Assembly: GCA_034429695.1 (NCBI GenBank) | Contig: DAOUGC010000193.1 | Span: 1 to 54,179 of the forward strand | DNA length: 54,179 nt | Direction of reading: 5' to 3' | From: DAOUGC01 sp034429695 | Lineage (GTDB): Bacteria; Chloroflexota; Anaerolineae; Anaerolineales; Anaerolineaceae | Part shown: positions 6,887 through 15,076 of the stretch, piece by piece | Position numbering within the stretch: the first letter of the stretch is position 1 | Layout: each line of letters begins with the position of its first letter | Notes under the pieces: model-generated | The model's input: only the letters and a program-made list of their open reading frames with translations | What the model was told of the DNA's origin: nothing | The model's database searches: none | Program-made: the position numbers and the translations under genes

Positions 6887-9634
6887 TTACTCACCCAATT
6901 TGCGACGGACCAGTTTGAAGAGTTCCACTGAAAGGAACAGGCCGGTGCTGATACCGATGCACAAGGAGAGTTCACCAATTGAAAGCGGGACGGTTCCAAA
7001 GACATTTTGCAGGAACGGAACGTAGATGACCGCCAGTTGCAACAAGATGGTTGACAGTACTGCCAGGATCATGGCTTTGTTGGAGAACAATCCGATCTGA
7101 AACAACATAAAGTGATCACTGCGGGTGGCAAGCGCGTTACCCATCTGGGCAAAGGTTAGGGTGGTAAAGACCATGGTCTGCCATGCCGGGTTGCCGTTGC
7201 GGTAGGCAAATATACCGGCCGCCAATGAGAGCATCCCCATCAGAATACCGATCCAGACGATGTCGCGTGCCATACCCCGTGCAAATATATTCTCAGTCGG
7301 AGGGTACGGTTTGCGTTGCATTACATCTTTTTCGGCTGGCTCCACAGAAAGGGCCAATCCAGGGACACCGTCAGTCACCAAATTGATCCACAGGATCTGC
7401 AATGGGGTGAGGGGCATGGGCATCCCCAGGAAGGGACCAACCAGCATGGCGATGATTTCGCCTGCATTGGATGCGGCGGCATAACGGATGAATTTGCGGA
7501 TGTTATCGTAGATGCGGCGACCCTCTTCGACCGCGGCAACAATGGTGGCAAAATTATCGTCCAGTAGAACCATGTCCGCGGCTTCCTTGGAGACATCAGT
7601 ACCGGTGATGCCCATGGCCACACCGATATTGGCGCGTTTGAGGGCGGGGGCGTCGTTGACTCCATCGCCTGTCATGGCGGTAATTTCACCCTGATTTTGC
7701 AGCGCTTCCACGATGCGCAGCTTATGCTCGGGAGACACCCTGGCAAAAACACTTACGCGACACACCTGTTTTTCCAGTTCAGATGCTTCAATGTCCACCA
7801 GCTCAGTTCCGATCATGGAAATGCTATTTTCGTCTGCAATGCCAAGCTCACGGGCGATGAACATTGCGGTGAGTGGGTGGTCGCCGGTGATCATGATCGG
7901 GCGGATGCCTGCGCTCTTGGCTGTTGCCACAGCATCGCGGACTTCGGCGCGGGCAGGGTCGATCATGCCAAACATACCGATGAAGATCAATCGATCTTCA
8001 AGCATGTCTGATGGGTCATCGGTGTTGGCATTGCCGCGCACCCTGAAGGCGACCCCAAGTACGCGCATGCCATTCATGGCCATCTCATTGTTGGCATTTT
8101 GAATACGTTCGCACCACTCATCTGTCAATGGAATGGCACGGTTTTCATGCCAAACGTGCGATGATATGGTCAACAGCCCATCCACTGCACCCTTGGTGAT
8201 TGAAACAAACTCGTTTTGACCAAACTCCGGATGATGTTCCAAAATGGGCGTCAGTGGAGCCGGAACATTCTTCGGGAAGCGGTGAACGGTGGTCATGCGT
8301 TTGCGATCAGAGTCGAATGGCAATTCGGCCACACGCGGCATGGCCTTTTCCAGTTCCGCCTTCCACAGGCCAACCCTGGCTGCGGCGATCACCAACGCGC
8401 CTTCAGTTGGATCGCCAACAGTTACATAACCAATATCAGGGTTGTCTGATTTTTCAATCAAGGCGTCATTGCACAACGAACCACCAGTAAGCATGAGGGC
8501 AATGGATGGCTCGGAAAGGATCTGGTCTGCGTTTGGTTCCACCTCTGTAAAGGTGGGTGAGAAGAAACGCAGGGTTTCTTTGAGATCCACCTGATTACCG
8601 GCAACGTCCAGCATGGTGACCGTCATGCGGTTTTCGGTAAGGGTGCCGGTCTTATCCGAACAAATCACCGTGACTGAACCGAGGGTTTCCACGGCAGGCA
8701 GCTTGCGGATCAGGGCGTTGCGTTTGAGCATGCGCTGTGCGCCCAGCGCCAGGGCGATGGTGACCACAGCGGGCAGCCCTTCGGGTACAGCCGCCACTGC
8801 CATGCTGATGGCAGTGAGGATCATGATGCGAAATTCCTCGCCGCGTAAGACTCCAAGCCCAAAAACAACACCGACAATGACCAGTGCGGCCACAGCCAGG
8901 CCCTTACCCAGTTGATCGAGGCGTTTCTGCAAGGGGGTTTGTTCCTGCGTCAAGCCCTGGATCATGTCGGCGATCTTACCCAGTTCAGTGCGCATTCCGG
9001 TATCGGTGACCACAGCGGAACCACGCCCGTAGGTGACCACAGTGCCCATGTACAGCATGTTTCTGCGGTCGCCAATGGTCAGGTTGTCGGCGGTGATTAC
9101 CTCAGGGTGTTTTTCCACCGGTTCCGATTCTCCTGTAAGTACGGCTTCCTGTACACGCAGGTTGGCTGATTCCAACAGGCGCGAGTCTGCCGGGATGGCA
9201 CTGCCGGCTTCCACCTGAATAATATCGCCGGGCACCAGTTCACTGGCGGTCACTTCCCTTAGATGGCCGTTACGCCTGACGCGAACAAGGGGTACAGCCA
9301 GCTTTTTTAGGGCTGCCATGGCTCTTTCGGCGCGGTACTCCTGGGTGAAGCCAAGCAGGGTGTTGAGTACGACAATCACCAGGATAACGATTGCGTCAGT
9401 GGCTTCGTGAAGAAAAAAAGAGATTATGGCAGCAATGATTAATATCACCGTCATAATCCCGGATAGTTGTTGCCATAGAATGAGCCATGGACTTTTTACT
9501 CCCCGTTCAATCAGTTCATTTGGCCCGTATTGTTCACGACGTTTTGCCACCTCTTCTTCTGTCAAGCCATTGGTACTGTCGGTCTGTAATTCTGTAATCA
9601 CTTGATTTTCGGTTATCTGGTAATAATTTTCCAT
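6887..9634 (-). CDS. P-type (P2A) Ca2+-transporting ATPase
   Basis: A 915-residue P-type ATPase. The N-terminal cation-ATPase domain is followed by the actuator loop TGES (167-170), the phosphorylation motif DKTGTLT (Asp327), the nucleotide-domain GDPTEGAL motif and the hinge TGDGVNDAP. Transmembrane residues used for calcium in SERCA are kept: PEGLP (284-288, the Glu of TM4), the Asn and Glu in SNAGEI (TM5), and WINLVTDG (the Asn and Asp of TM6). That makes a calcium exporter of the plasma membrane the best call, with Mn2+ possible. It stands alone, ends next to a bidirectional terminator, and has about 217 bases of mostly featureless upstream sequence (9635-9851) in which only a TATACT -10-like element is suggestive. 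Confidence 0.9.
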   Translation of the reverse strand: MENYYQITENQVITELQTDSTNGLTEEEVAKRREQYGPNELIERGVKSPWLILWQQLSGIMTVILIIAAIISFFLHEATDAIVILVIVVLNTLLGFTQEYRAERAMAALKKLAVPLVRVRRNGHLREVTASELVPGDIIQVEAGSAIPADSRLLESANLRVQEAVLTGESEPVEKHPEVITADNLTIGDRRNMLYMGTVVTYGRGSAVVTDTGMRTELGKIADMIQGLTQEQTPLQKRLDQLGKGLAVAALVIVGVVFGLGVLRGEEFRIMILTAISMAVAAVPEGLPAVVTIALALGAQRMLKRNALIRKLPAVETLGSVTVICSDKTGTLTENRMTVTMLDVAGNQVDLKETLRFFSPTFTEVEPNADQILSEPSIALMLTGGSLCNDALIEKSDNPDIGYVTVGDPTEGALVIAAARVGLWKAELEKAMPRVAELPFDSDRKRMTTVHRFPKNVPAPLTPILEHHPEFGQNEFVSITKGAVDGLLTISSHVWHENRAIPLTDEWCERIQNANNEMAMNGMRVLGVAFRVRGNANTDDPSDMLEDRLIFIGMFGMIDPARAEVRDAVATAKSAGIRPIMITGDHPLTAMFIARELGIADENSISMIGTELVDIEASELEKQVCRVSVFARVSPEHKLRIVEALQNQGEITAMTGDGVNDAPALKRANIGVAMGITGTDVSKEAADMVLLDDNFATIVAAVEEGRRIYDNIRKFIRYAAASNAGEIIAMLVGPFLGMPMPLTPLQILWINLVTDGVPGLALSVEPAEKDVMQRKPYPPTENIFARGMARDIVWIGILMGMLSLAAGIFAYRNGNPAWQTMVFTTLTFAQMGNALATRSDHFMLFQIGLFSNKAMILAVLSTILLQLAVIYVPFLQNVFGTVPLSIGELSLCIGISTGLFLSVELFKLVRRKLGE

Positions 9635-9851
9635 ATTCTCTTCTCCCTCATCTATGCTTGAGTATAAAAGATTACTTAAATGAAAACCACCATTAATTTC
9701 TTAATGATGGTCTCGCGTTTCGCACAGGCGACAGGGATGCCGGGGCGTTTTTTACCCGTTTTGACGACATTCCTGAAAATTTACGCTACTCCCCAACAAG
9801 TTTTAGTTTACCTCAAGACAATAATCCGGGTCAAGCTTGTTCATACCTTGA

Positions 9852-11129
9852 TTACCCCATATTATCTGTGGTTTCCAATTGTCGGGCTTTTCGAGGGTCC
9901 TTCAATGAAACCAACAAAATAACCGTAATGATTGAAAATCCGGCGGCAGCCAAGAAGGTGACCGGATAACCGGCTGTATCAGCCAGCCAGCCGCCAAGCA
10001 GCGGAGCGAGGATGGCGCTGGGTGAAATAAGGGTGTTTGCCATTCCAACGTAAGTGGGGCGCTCTTCCTCGGGGCCAAATTCGAGGGTGAGGGCAATGCT
10101 GATGGACCAGAATGCAGTTGAGGCAACGCCAGCAAGAATGAAAATGGCGGCAAACCAATCGAGGCTGGGCGCGAAGACAGCCAGCAGGGCACTTAGCGTA
10201 CCGGAAACTGCTCCGATCACCAGCACCCATTTGCGGCTCCATTTATCTGAAAGGCGGCCAAGTAAAGGGTTGGATGCCACCTGGGTGATGAACAGGATGC
10301 TGGTCATGATCCCTGCCGATATTTCGGTCATGCCCATATATTTGACGGCATAAACGGTGTAGAAAGCAGATGCCATCATGCCAAACTGCGACAGGTTGCG
10401 GGTGATCAGATACAGACGGAAATTGGCGTTTGACTTGAGAATGCCCATTACACTCTTCCAGAAATCCCGCCGGCTTTCTGGTTGAATGGTGATCTCGCGG
10501 GCTGGTTCGCGGGTGAGGCTGATGAAAATGAACGATATTGCCATTAAGCCACCCGCAATGGCAAAATTAATCGCAAAATTAAATGGGCCGGCAACCCGAT
10601 CAAGGATGTACCCGGCAAATATGGCGCCTGCAGCAGCCGTCAGATTGGCGCCGGCAGATTGAAAGCCAAAAAATGTGGCCAGGTAATCTGAGGGAATCAC
10701 ACGTCCGATCATGTTTTGCCAGGGGTTGGCGGTAAAACCGCCGCCAAGACCCTGCCAGATGAGAAAAAAGAAGGTCAACCAGAGTGCAGCCCGAATACCG
10801 ATGGTTGGAACCAGCAAGGCAACCATTGCGAGACCGAGGAAAGGGACGCGTTCCTGAATGGTGGCAAGCACAGTAAATGGTTTAAAGCGCGGCTGGCGAG
10901 CGATCCAACTGGCGAGAAAGAGCTGGGGTAACTGCCAGCCCATGGTGTGAATGGCAGGAATTAACCCGATCAACACGGCGGAGTCGGTAAGTTGTGAAAC
11001 AAACAGAGGGATGATGGTGGAAAAAGACGCAAAGCCAATGCCAAACCCAAAAAATGTGCCATCCAGCACATTTACCACGTAATTGTGTTTCAGATTCTGG
11101 CGGATTGTATCACTACCTGTTGATGCCAT
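9852..11129 (-). CDS. Major facilitator superfamily transporter
   Basis: A 425-residue protein with about 12 hydrophobic segments in two halves and a cytoplasmic linker (LTREPAREITIQPESRRD) between them. The loop after the eighth helix reads GRLSDKWSRKW, the MFS motif A in the second half. No family signature identifies the substrate, and it is not obviously a drug-efflux subtype. I chose the ATG at 11127-11129, preceded by AGAGG with a five-base gap; an in-frame TTG at 11156 would add nine residues. It lies downstream of the terminator of the relA-moeA group, so it is probably transcribed alone. Confidence 0.85.
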   Translation of the reverse strand: MASTGSDTIRQNLKHNYVVNVLDGTFFGFGIGFASFSTIIPLFVSQLTDSAVLIGLIPAIHTMGWQLPQLFLASWIARQPRFKPFTVLATIQERVPFLGLAMVALLVPTIGIRAALWLTFFFLIWQGLGGGFTANPWQNMIGRVIPSDYLATFFGFQSAGANLTAAAGAIFAGYILDRVAGPFNFAINFAIAGGLMAISFIFISLTREPAREITIQPESRRDFWKSVMGILKSNANFRLYLITRNLSQFGMMASAFYTVYAVKYMGMTEISAGIMTSILFITQVASNPLLGRLSDKWSRKWVLVIGAVSGTLSALLAVFAPSLDWFAAIFILAGVASTAFWSISIALTLEFGPEEERPTYVGMANTLISPSAILAPLLGGWLADTAGYPVTFLAAAGFSIITVILLVSLKDPRKARQLETTDNMG

Positions 11130-11164
11130 ACGACCTCTGTACTGATTACCACCCAACTCTTGAG

Positions 11165-11194
11165 AAAAAAAGATCCCGGTGACAACCGGGATCT
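11165..11194 (-). terminator. Intrinsic terminator after the acidic Cys4 protein gene
   Basis: A perfect 10-base-pair stem (11171-11180 with 11185-11194) and GACA-type tetraloop. On the minus strand it is followed by a run of T residues at 11165-11170. It closes the relA-moeA-acidic protein transcript. Confidence 0.88.
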
Positions 11195-11227
11195 GTCAAT
11201 GCCTCCGAGGTTGTTTTGAGGTGCGAG

Positions 11228-11464
11228 TTAGAACTCGTCACCTTCTTCGTCCATCCAAACTTCTTCCTCTTCTTCGTCGCCTTCTTCTGCTTCTTCCCAC
11301 TCATCCAATTCTTCTTCTTCTTCCCAACCTTCATCAGACTCAACTTCAGAATTGGGCGAATAGGTCATGCATCCGGCATCCGGATCCAGCTCGATCGCCG
11401 CCGCACTGCAAAATCCATCGTCAAGGAAAGCGCAATCCAGATAATGGCATCTAATTCGGGGCAT
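11228..11464 (-). CDS. Small acidic protein with N-terminal Cys4 motif and Glu-rich tail
   Basis: A 78-residue protein. The first 32 residues hold four cysteines, C6-x4-C11-x7-C19-x12-C32, a layout similar to DUF1540-type small metal-binding domains. Residues 41-78 are almost entirely Glu, Asp and Trp. I chose the ATG at 11464 because AGGAGG sits six bases upstream; a longer frame to 11551 would run into moeA and has no such site. It is the last gene after moeA, 67 bases away, and is followed by a clear terminator, so it is very likely expressed. Function is unknown. A metal-binding head with an acidic, probably disordered tail suggests protein binding, but this is inference. Confidence 0.72.
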   Translation of the reverse strand: MPRIRCHYLDCAFLDDGFCSAAAIELDPDAGCMTYSPNSEVESDEGWEEEEELDEWEEAEEGDEEEEEVWMDEEGDEF

Positions 11465-11531
11465 AGGATTCCTCCTGGCAAGATGTAATGGGGTTGAGAA
11501 GCTGTGGCCTTTTTGCTCTAAAAACAAAAAA

Positions 11532-12758
11532 TTAGTCCAGCAACCATGCATTCACTTCTGATCGTTCAGCAAGCGATTTTACACCAGAGGGCACGATCAG
11601 TAAAGCATTTGCCTGCACCAAAGAGAACAGATTTCCTGACCCTTGATGCCCGGTCAGATGGGCATGAGGGCCATCCGGCTGATGAGTGACGATCCCGCGC
11701 AGGTAGGTCTCGCGGCCATCCGAGTGAAGGGGTTGATCAAGAATGGCCCGGATGATTTTTCTGGGCTGTTCCAGCATGCCGCTCATTTTCTGGATGATGG
11801 GTTGCACAAACACCAGAAATCCGACATAAGAGGAGACCGGGTTGCCCGGCAGGCCCACCAGCGGGATGCCGCGGTACTGGCCAAACGCCATGGGCTTGCC
11901 AGGGCGCATATTGACCTTCCAGAAGTCGAGCGAGCCATTTTCTTCCACGACCTGGCGAACATAATCATACACCCCCATACTCACACCGGCGGAAGTGATG
12001 ATCAGGTCAACCTGGCTTGAGAAAGCCTGCTCGAGCCGTTGGCGAATTTCTTCCGGACGATCAGGTGAGGTGGACAGCACCACAGGTATACCACCTGCCT
12101 GACAGATGAGACCAGTGAGGACATATGAGTTTGATTCGCGGATTTTGCCGGGGCCGAGGGGTTGATCGGGGGGAACGAGTTCATCACCAGTGGCAAAGAC
12201 TGCCACACGAGGTTTTCGATAAACGGCAACACTGGTCATGCCAATGCTTGCCAGGAGCCCGACCTCGGAAGGGGTGAGGGTTTGCCCCGGCGACATGAGT
12301 ACCTCGCCTTTGCGTATATCCATCCCGGCAGGGCGGGTGTTGGTGTGGGGTTCAACCTGCAGATATATTTCGATCTCTTCAGGCAGCCGGGACCCCGGGT
12401 CGTAACTGGCATTGGTCTCTTCCACCTGCACAACGGCATCTGCGCCATCAGGCATGGGGGCGCCGGTCATGATGCGCATGACTTGCCCGGGTTGAATGGC
12501 ATGAGCGGGGTTGCTTCCAGCAGGGATGTCTCCCACAACAGGCAGACATTTGGGGGTGGTGCGGCTGGCGCCGGCGGTGTCGGCAGCATGGACAGCAAAA
12601 CCATCCATACTTGAATTATCAAACGGAGGCAGATCTTCCAAAGATACCACCTGCTCCGCCAGTATGCGGTGATAGGCATCCGACAGACCGACCGATTCGG
12701 TCTGTCCGGGATGAATTTCTTTCAGAATTCGTGCGAGGGCATCCTGTACAGAAAGCAT
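11532..12758 (-). CDS. moeA: Molybdopterin molybdenumtransferase
   Basis: A 408-residue MoeA, full length. It inserts molybdate into adenylated molybdopterin to form Mo-cofactor in the cytosol. The family motifs appear in order: DLPPFDNSSMDGFAV, GDIPAG, IMTGAPMPDGADAVV, VAVFATGDELV, the MoCF_biosynth region TSAGVSMGVYDYV, and MRPGKPMAFG with GLPGNPVSS. It starts 14 bases after the relA/spoT stop, so it is read on the same transcript. No other moa/moe gene is in the window. The organism therefore makes Mo- or W-enzymes encoded elsewhere. Confidence 0.95.
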   Translation of the reverse strand: MLSVQDALARILKEIHPGQTESVGLSDAYHRILAEQVVSLEDLPPFDNSSMDGFAVHAADTAGASRTTPKCLPVVGDIPAGSNPAHAIQPGQVMRIMTGAPMPDGADAVVQVEETNASYDPGSRLPEEIEIYLQVEPHTNTRPAGMDIRKGEVLMSPGQTLTPSEVGLLASIGMTSVAVYRKPRVAVFATGDELVPPDQPLGPGKIRESNSYVLTGLICQAGGIPVVLSTSPDRPEEIRQRLEQAFSSQVDLIITSAGVSMGVYDYVRQVVEENGSLDFWKVNMRPGKPMAFGQYRGIPLVGLPGNPVSSYVGFLVFVQPIIQKMSGMLEQPRKIIRAILDQPLHSDGRETYLRGIVTHQPDGPHAHLTGHQGSGNLFSLVQANALLIVPSGVKSLAERSEVNAWLLD

Positions 12759-12772
12759 TATTGTGTTTGTGT

Positions 12773-14986
12773 TTATCCCGGTTTCAGCCGGTGGGCTTCC
12801 ATTACATTGGGCAGGTTCTCAATACGGGTAAGCACCCTGCTCAATTGACCAATATCCCCAATTTCAACAACCAGATGAAGTGTAGCAAGATTATGGGACA
12901 CTTTCAAGTTAATATCAACCAGGTTGATATTTTCATTGTAGAGGATGTTGTAAATATCGCCCATCAGACCCTGGCGATCATAAGCTTTGATTTCCAGCGC
13001 CACAGGATAGGTGGTTTGAGCCTCGCCCCATGAGACCTTGACAATTCTTTCGCGGTCATTCATGCGTAACATGTTGGGACAATCCTGTCGGTGGATGGTG
13101 GCGCCTCTGCCTCGGGTGATATAGCCTACAATCTGGTCGCCCGGGGCGGGGTTGCAACAGCGGGCAAAGGTGGTGAGCAAGCCTTTCAAACCGAGCACGG
13201 TTACGCCATTGCCATTATGGCGGGGTTCCACGACCGTATCGGTGGGGGGCATTTGCAGCGTTTCTTTTGCCTTGCCCATTTCGCTCAGTTTGTTGATGAT
13301 CCGGCCGAGAGAAAGATCTCCACAACCCAACGAAACGTAGAGTTCTTCAACGTTGTGCTGATCAAATGTTCGGGCAAGGTTTTCAAGATCGATCACCTCG
13401 CCCAGGCCCAGGCGGCGCAATTCTTTTTCCAGCATGGCGCGACCCTGGGTGAGGTTTTGCTCACGATCCTGACGTTTGAACCACTGGCGGATCTTGGAGC
13501 GCGCGCGCTGGGTTTTAACCAGACCGAGGTTGTAATTCAACCAGTCACGGCTGGGACCGCCGTGTTTGGAGGTTAAAATCTCCACCTGGTCACCGGTCTT
13601 TAGCTGATAATCCAGACCAACCAGTTTGCCGTTGATCTTTGCTCCACGGCAGCGGTTGCCAATTTCGGTATGGACGTGATAGGCAAAATCAATTGGTGTT
13701 GAGCCGGAGGGCAGGTCAATGATATCGCCACGGGGTGTAAAGACGTACACGCGGTCCTCAAAGACATCGGACTTCATACCGTCCACAAATTCCTGGGCAT
13801 CTTCAACGTCCTGTCGCCATTCCATTAAGCGGCGCAGCCAGTTGATGCGCTGTTCGTAGGTGTCGTCGCGCTTGCCCTTTTCCTTGTCTTTGTACCGCCA
13901 GTGAGCCGCAATACCGAATTCTGCATTCTGATGCATTTCAGCGGTGCGAATCTGTACTTCGAGCGGTTTGCCGTCGTCATAAATGACCGCAGTGTGCAGC
14001 GATTGATAGAAATTGTCTTTGGGCGACGCAATGTAATCGTCAAACTCGTGTGGAATGGGGCGCCAGTGCTGGTGGATGACACCCAGCGCTGCATAGCAGG
14101 ACGGGATGTCCGGAACGATCAGTCTCACACCGCGCAGATCGCGCACCATCTCAAAAGGTTTGTCCTTTTCCACCATCTTGCGATAGATGGAATAGATGTG
14201 TTTGGGACGGCCAGTGATGTCAACGCGAATTCCGGCTTGATCCAGAATGATTTTCAGGCGCTCGATGATGGTATGGACAGCAATCTCGCGGTCGGTTCTC
14301 CGTTCCGCGAGATTCTCAGCGATTTCCTTATATTTTTCGGGATTGACGTATCGGAAGGACAGGTCCTCGAGTTCCCACTTGATGCGCCAGATACCCAGAC
14401 GGTTTGCCAGTGGGGCAAAAATGTCAAGGGTCTCCTGGGCAATCAACAGCCGCTTATGTTCGGGCATATAACCCAGGGTGCGCATGTTATGCAAACGGTC
14501 GGCGAGTTTGATCAACACCACACGGATGTCATCACCCATTGCCATGAAGGTCTTGCGCAATGTTTCATTTCGGAGATCCCTGCGGCGCGAGCGCACACCG
14601 GCGATGTCGCTGGTCAGGGTCGGTTCCATCTCCATGGCTTCACTGGCATGTTCACCACGTGATACCCTGGGCAGATTGGTCAGTTTGGTGACACCATCCA
14701 CCATTTTGGCCGTTTCCTCGCCGAACTCCCTGCGAATATCCTCCAGGGAAATGTCGGTATCTTCAACGGTATCATGAAGAAGGCCGGCAATAATCATCAC
14801 CGGAGGGACGCGCAACTCAGCCAGGATGCCCGCCACATTGACGCAGTGGGTGATGTATGGCTCACCCGAGGCGCGCGTTTGACCGGCATGCGCTTCTTCG
14901 GCAAACTGATAAGCGCGCATGATTAACTCGCGGTCAACCACGGTATATGATTCGGGTAAGTACTCCATCAAGATTTCGATTTTCAT
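12773..14986 (-). CDS. Bifunctional (p)ppGpp synthetase/hydrolase (RelA/SpoT homolog)
   Basis: A 737-residue long RSH enzyme. In order it has an HD hydrolase domain (His47, His71-Asp72 in GLLHDTVEDTD), the RelA_SpoT synthetase domain (RDLRGVRLIV, FDDYIASPKDNFYQSLHT, EVQIRT), a TGS domain (VFTPRGDIIDLPSGST), a zinc-finger-like segment with an adjacent Cys pair (FARCCNPAPGD) and a C-terminal ACT domain. Both the hydrolase and synthetase motifs are intact, so it should both make and degrade the stringent-response alarmone. It has its own promoter candidate at 15047-15076 and leads into moeA and the acidic protein gene. Gram-positive naming would be rel or relA. Confidence 0.95.
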   Translation of the reverse strand: MKIEILMEYLPESYTVVDRELIMRAYQFAEEAHAGQTRASGEPYITHCVNVAGILAELRVPPVMIIAGLLHDTVEDTDISLEDIRREFGEETAKMVDGVTKLTNLPRVSRGEHASEAMEMEPTLTSDIAGVRSRRRDLRNETLRKTFMAMGDDIRVVLIKLADRLHNMRTLGYMPEHKRLLIAQETLDIFAPLANRLGIWRIKWELEDLSFRYVNPEKYKEIAENLAERRTDREIAVHTIIERLKIILDQAGIRVDITGRPKHIYSIYRKMVEKDKPFEMVRDLRGVRLIVPDIPSCYAALGVIHQHWRPIPHEFDDYIASPKDNFYQSLHTAVIYDDGKPLEVQIRTAEMHQNAEFGIAAHWRYKDKEKGKRDDTYEQRINWLRRLMEWRQDVEDAQEFVDGMKSDVFEDRVYVFTPRGDIIDLPSGSTPIDFAYHVHTEIGNRCRGAKINGKLVGLDYQLKTGDQVEILTSKHGGPSRDWLNYNLGLVKTQRARSKIRQWFKRQDREQNLTQGRAMLEKELRRLGLGEVIDLENLARTFDQHNVEELYVSLGCGDLSLGRIINKLSEMGKAKETLQMPPTDTVVEPRHNGNGVTVLGLKGLLTTFARCCNPAPGDQIVGYITRGRGATIHRQDCPNMLRMNDRERIVKVSWGEAQTTYPVALEIKAYDRQGLMGDIYNILYNENINLVDINLKVSHNLATLHLVVEIGDIGQLSRVLTRIENLPNVMEAHRLKPG

Positions 14987-15046
14987 TGGCTACCCTGCGG
15001 CCACAACCGCTGTGGTGAAGATCACCTGTCTGGCGTTGGTGGGTCA

Positions 15047-15076
15047 AGTATACCCTTAGTGAGCCTGTGGTATCAA
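15047..15076 (-). promoter_or_regulatory. Sigma-70-type promoter for the relA/spoT-moeA operon
   Basis: On the minus strand: TTGATA (15071-15076), an 18-base spacer, TATACT (15047-15052). The predicted start lies about 50 bases before the relA ATG. The -35 box overlaps the last codons of the upstream VIT/VWA gene, which argues that relA can be transcribed independently of it. Confidence 0.6.

Noticed and set aside
9680..9922. 80-codon open frame in the gap between the ATPase and MFS genes
   Set aside because: It has no good ribosome-binding site, no recognisable motif, and runs into the MFS gene on the other strand.
11232..11340. Tandem CTTCTTC-like low-complexity repeat
   Set aside because: It is codon repetition for the Glu/Asp tail of the small acidic protein, not an independent repeat element.
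13901..14662. 253-codon open frame on the plus strand
   Set aside because: It lies entirely antisense to the relA/spoT gene, has no ribosome-binding site, and its translation resembles no protein. It follows from the codon bias of the real gene.
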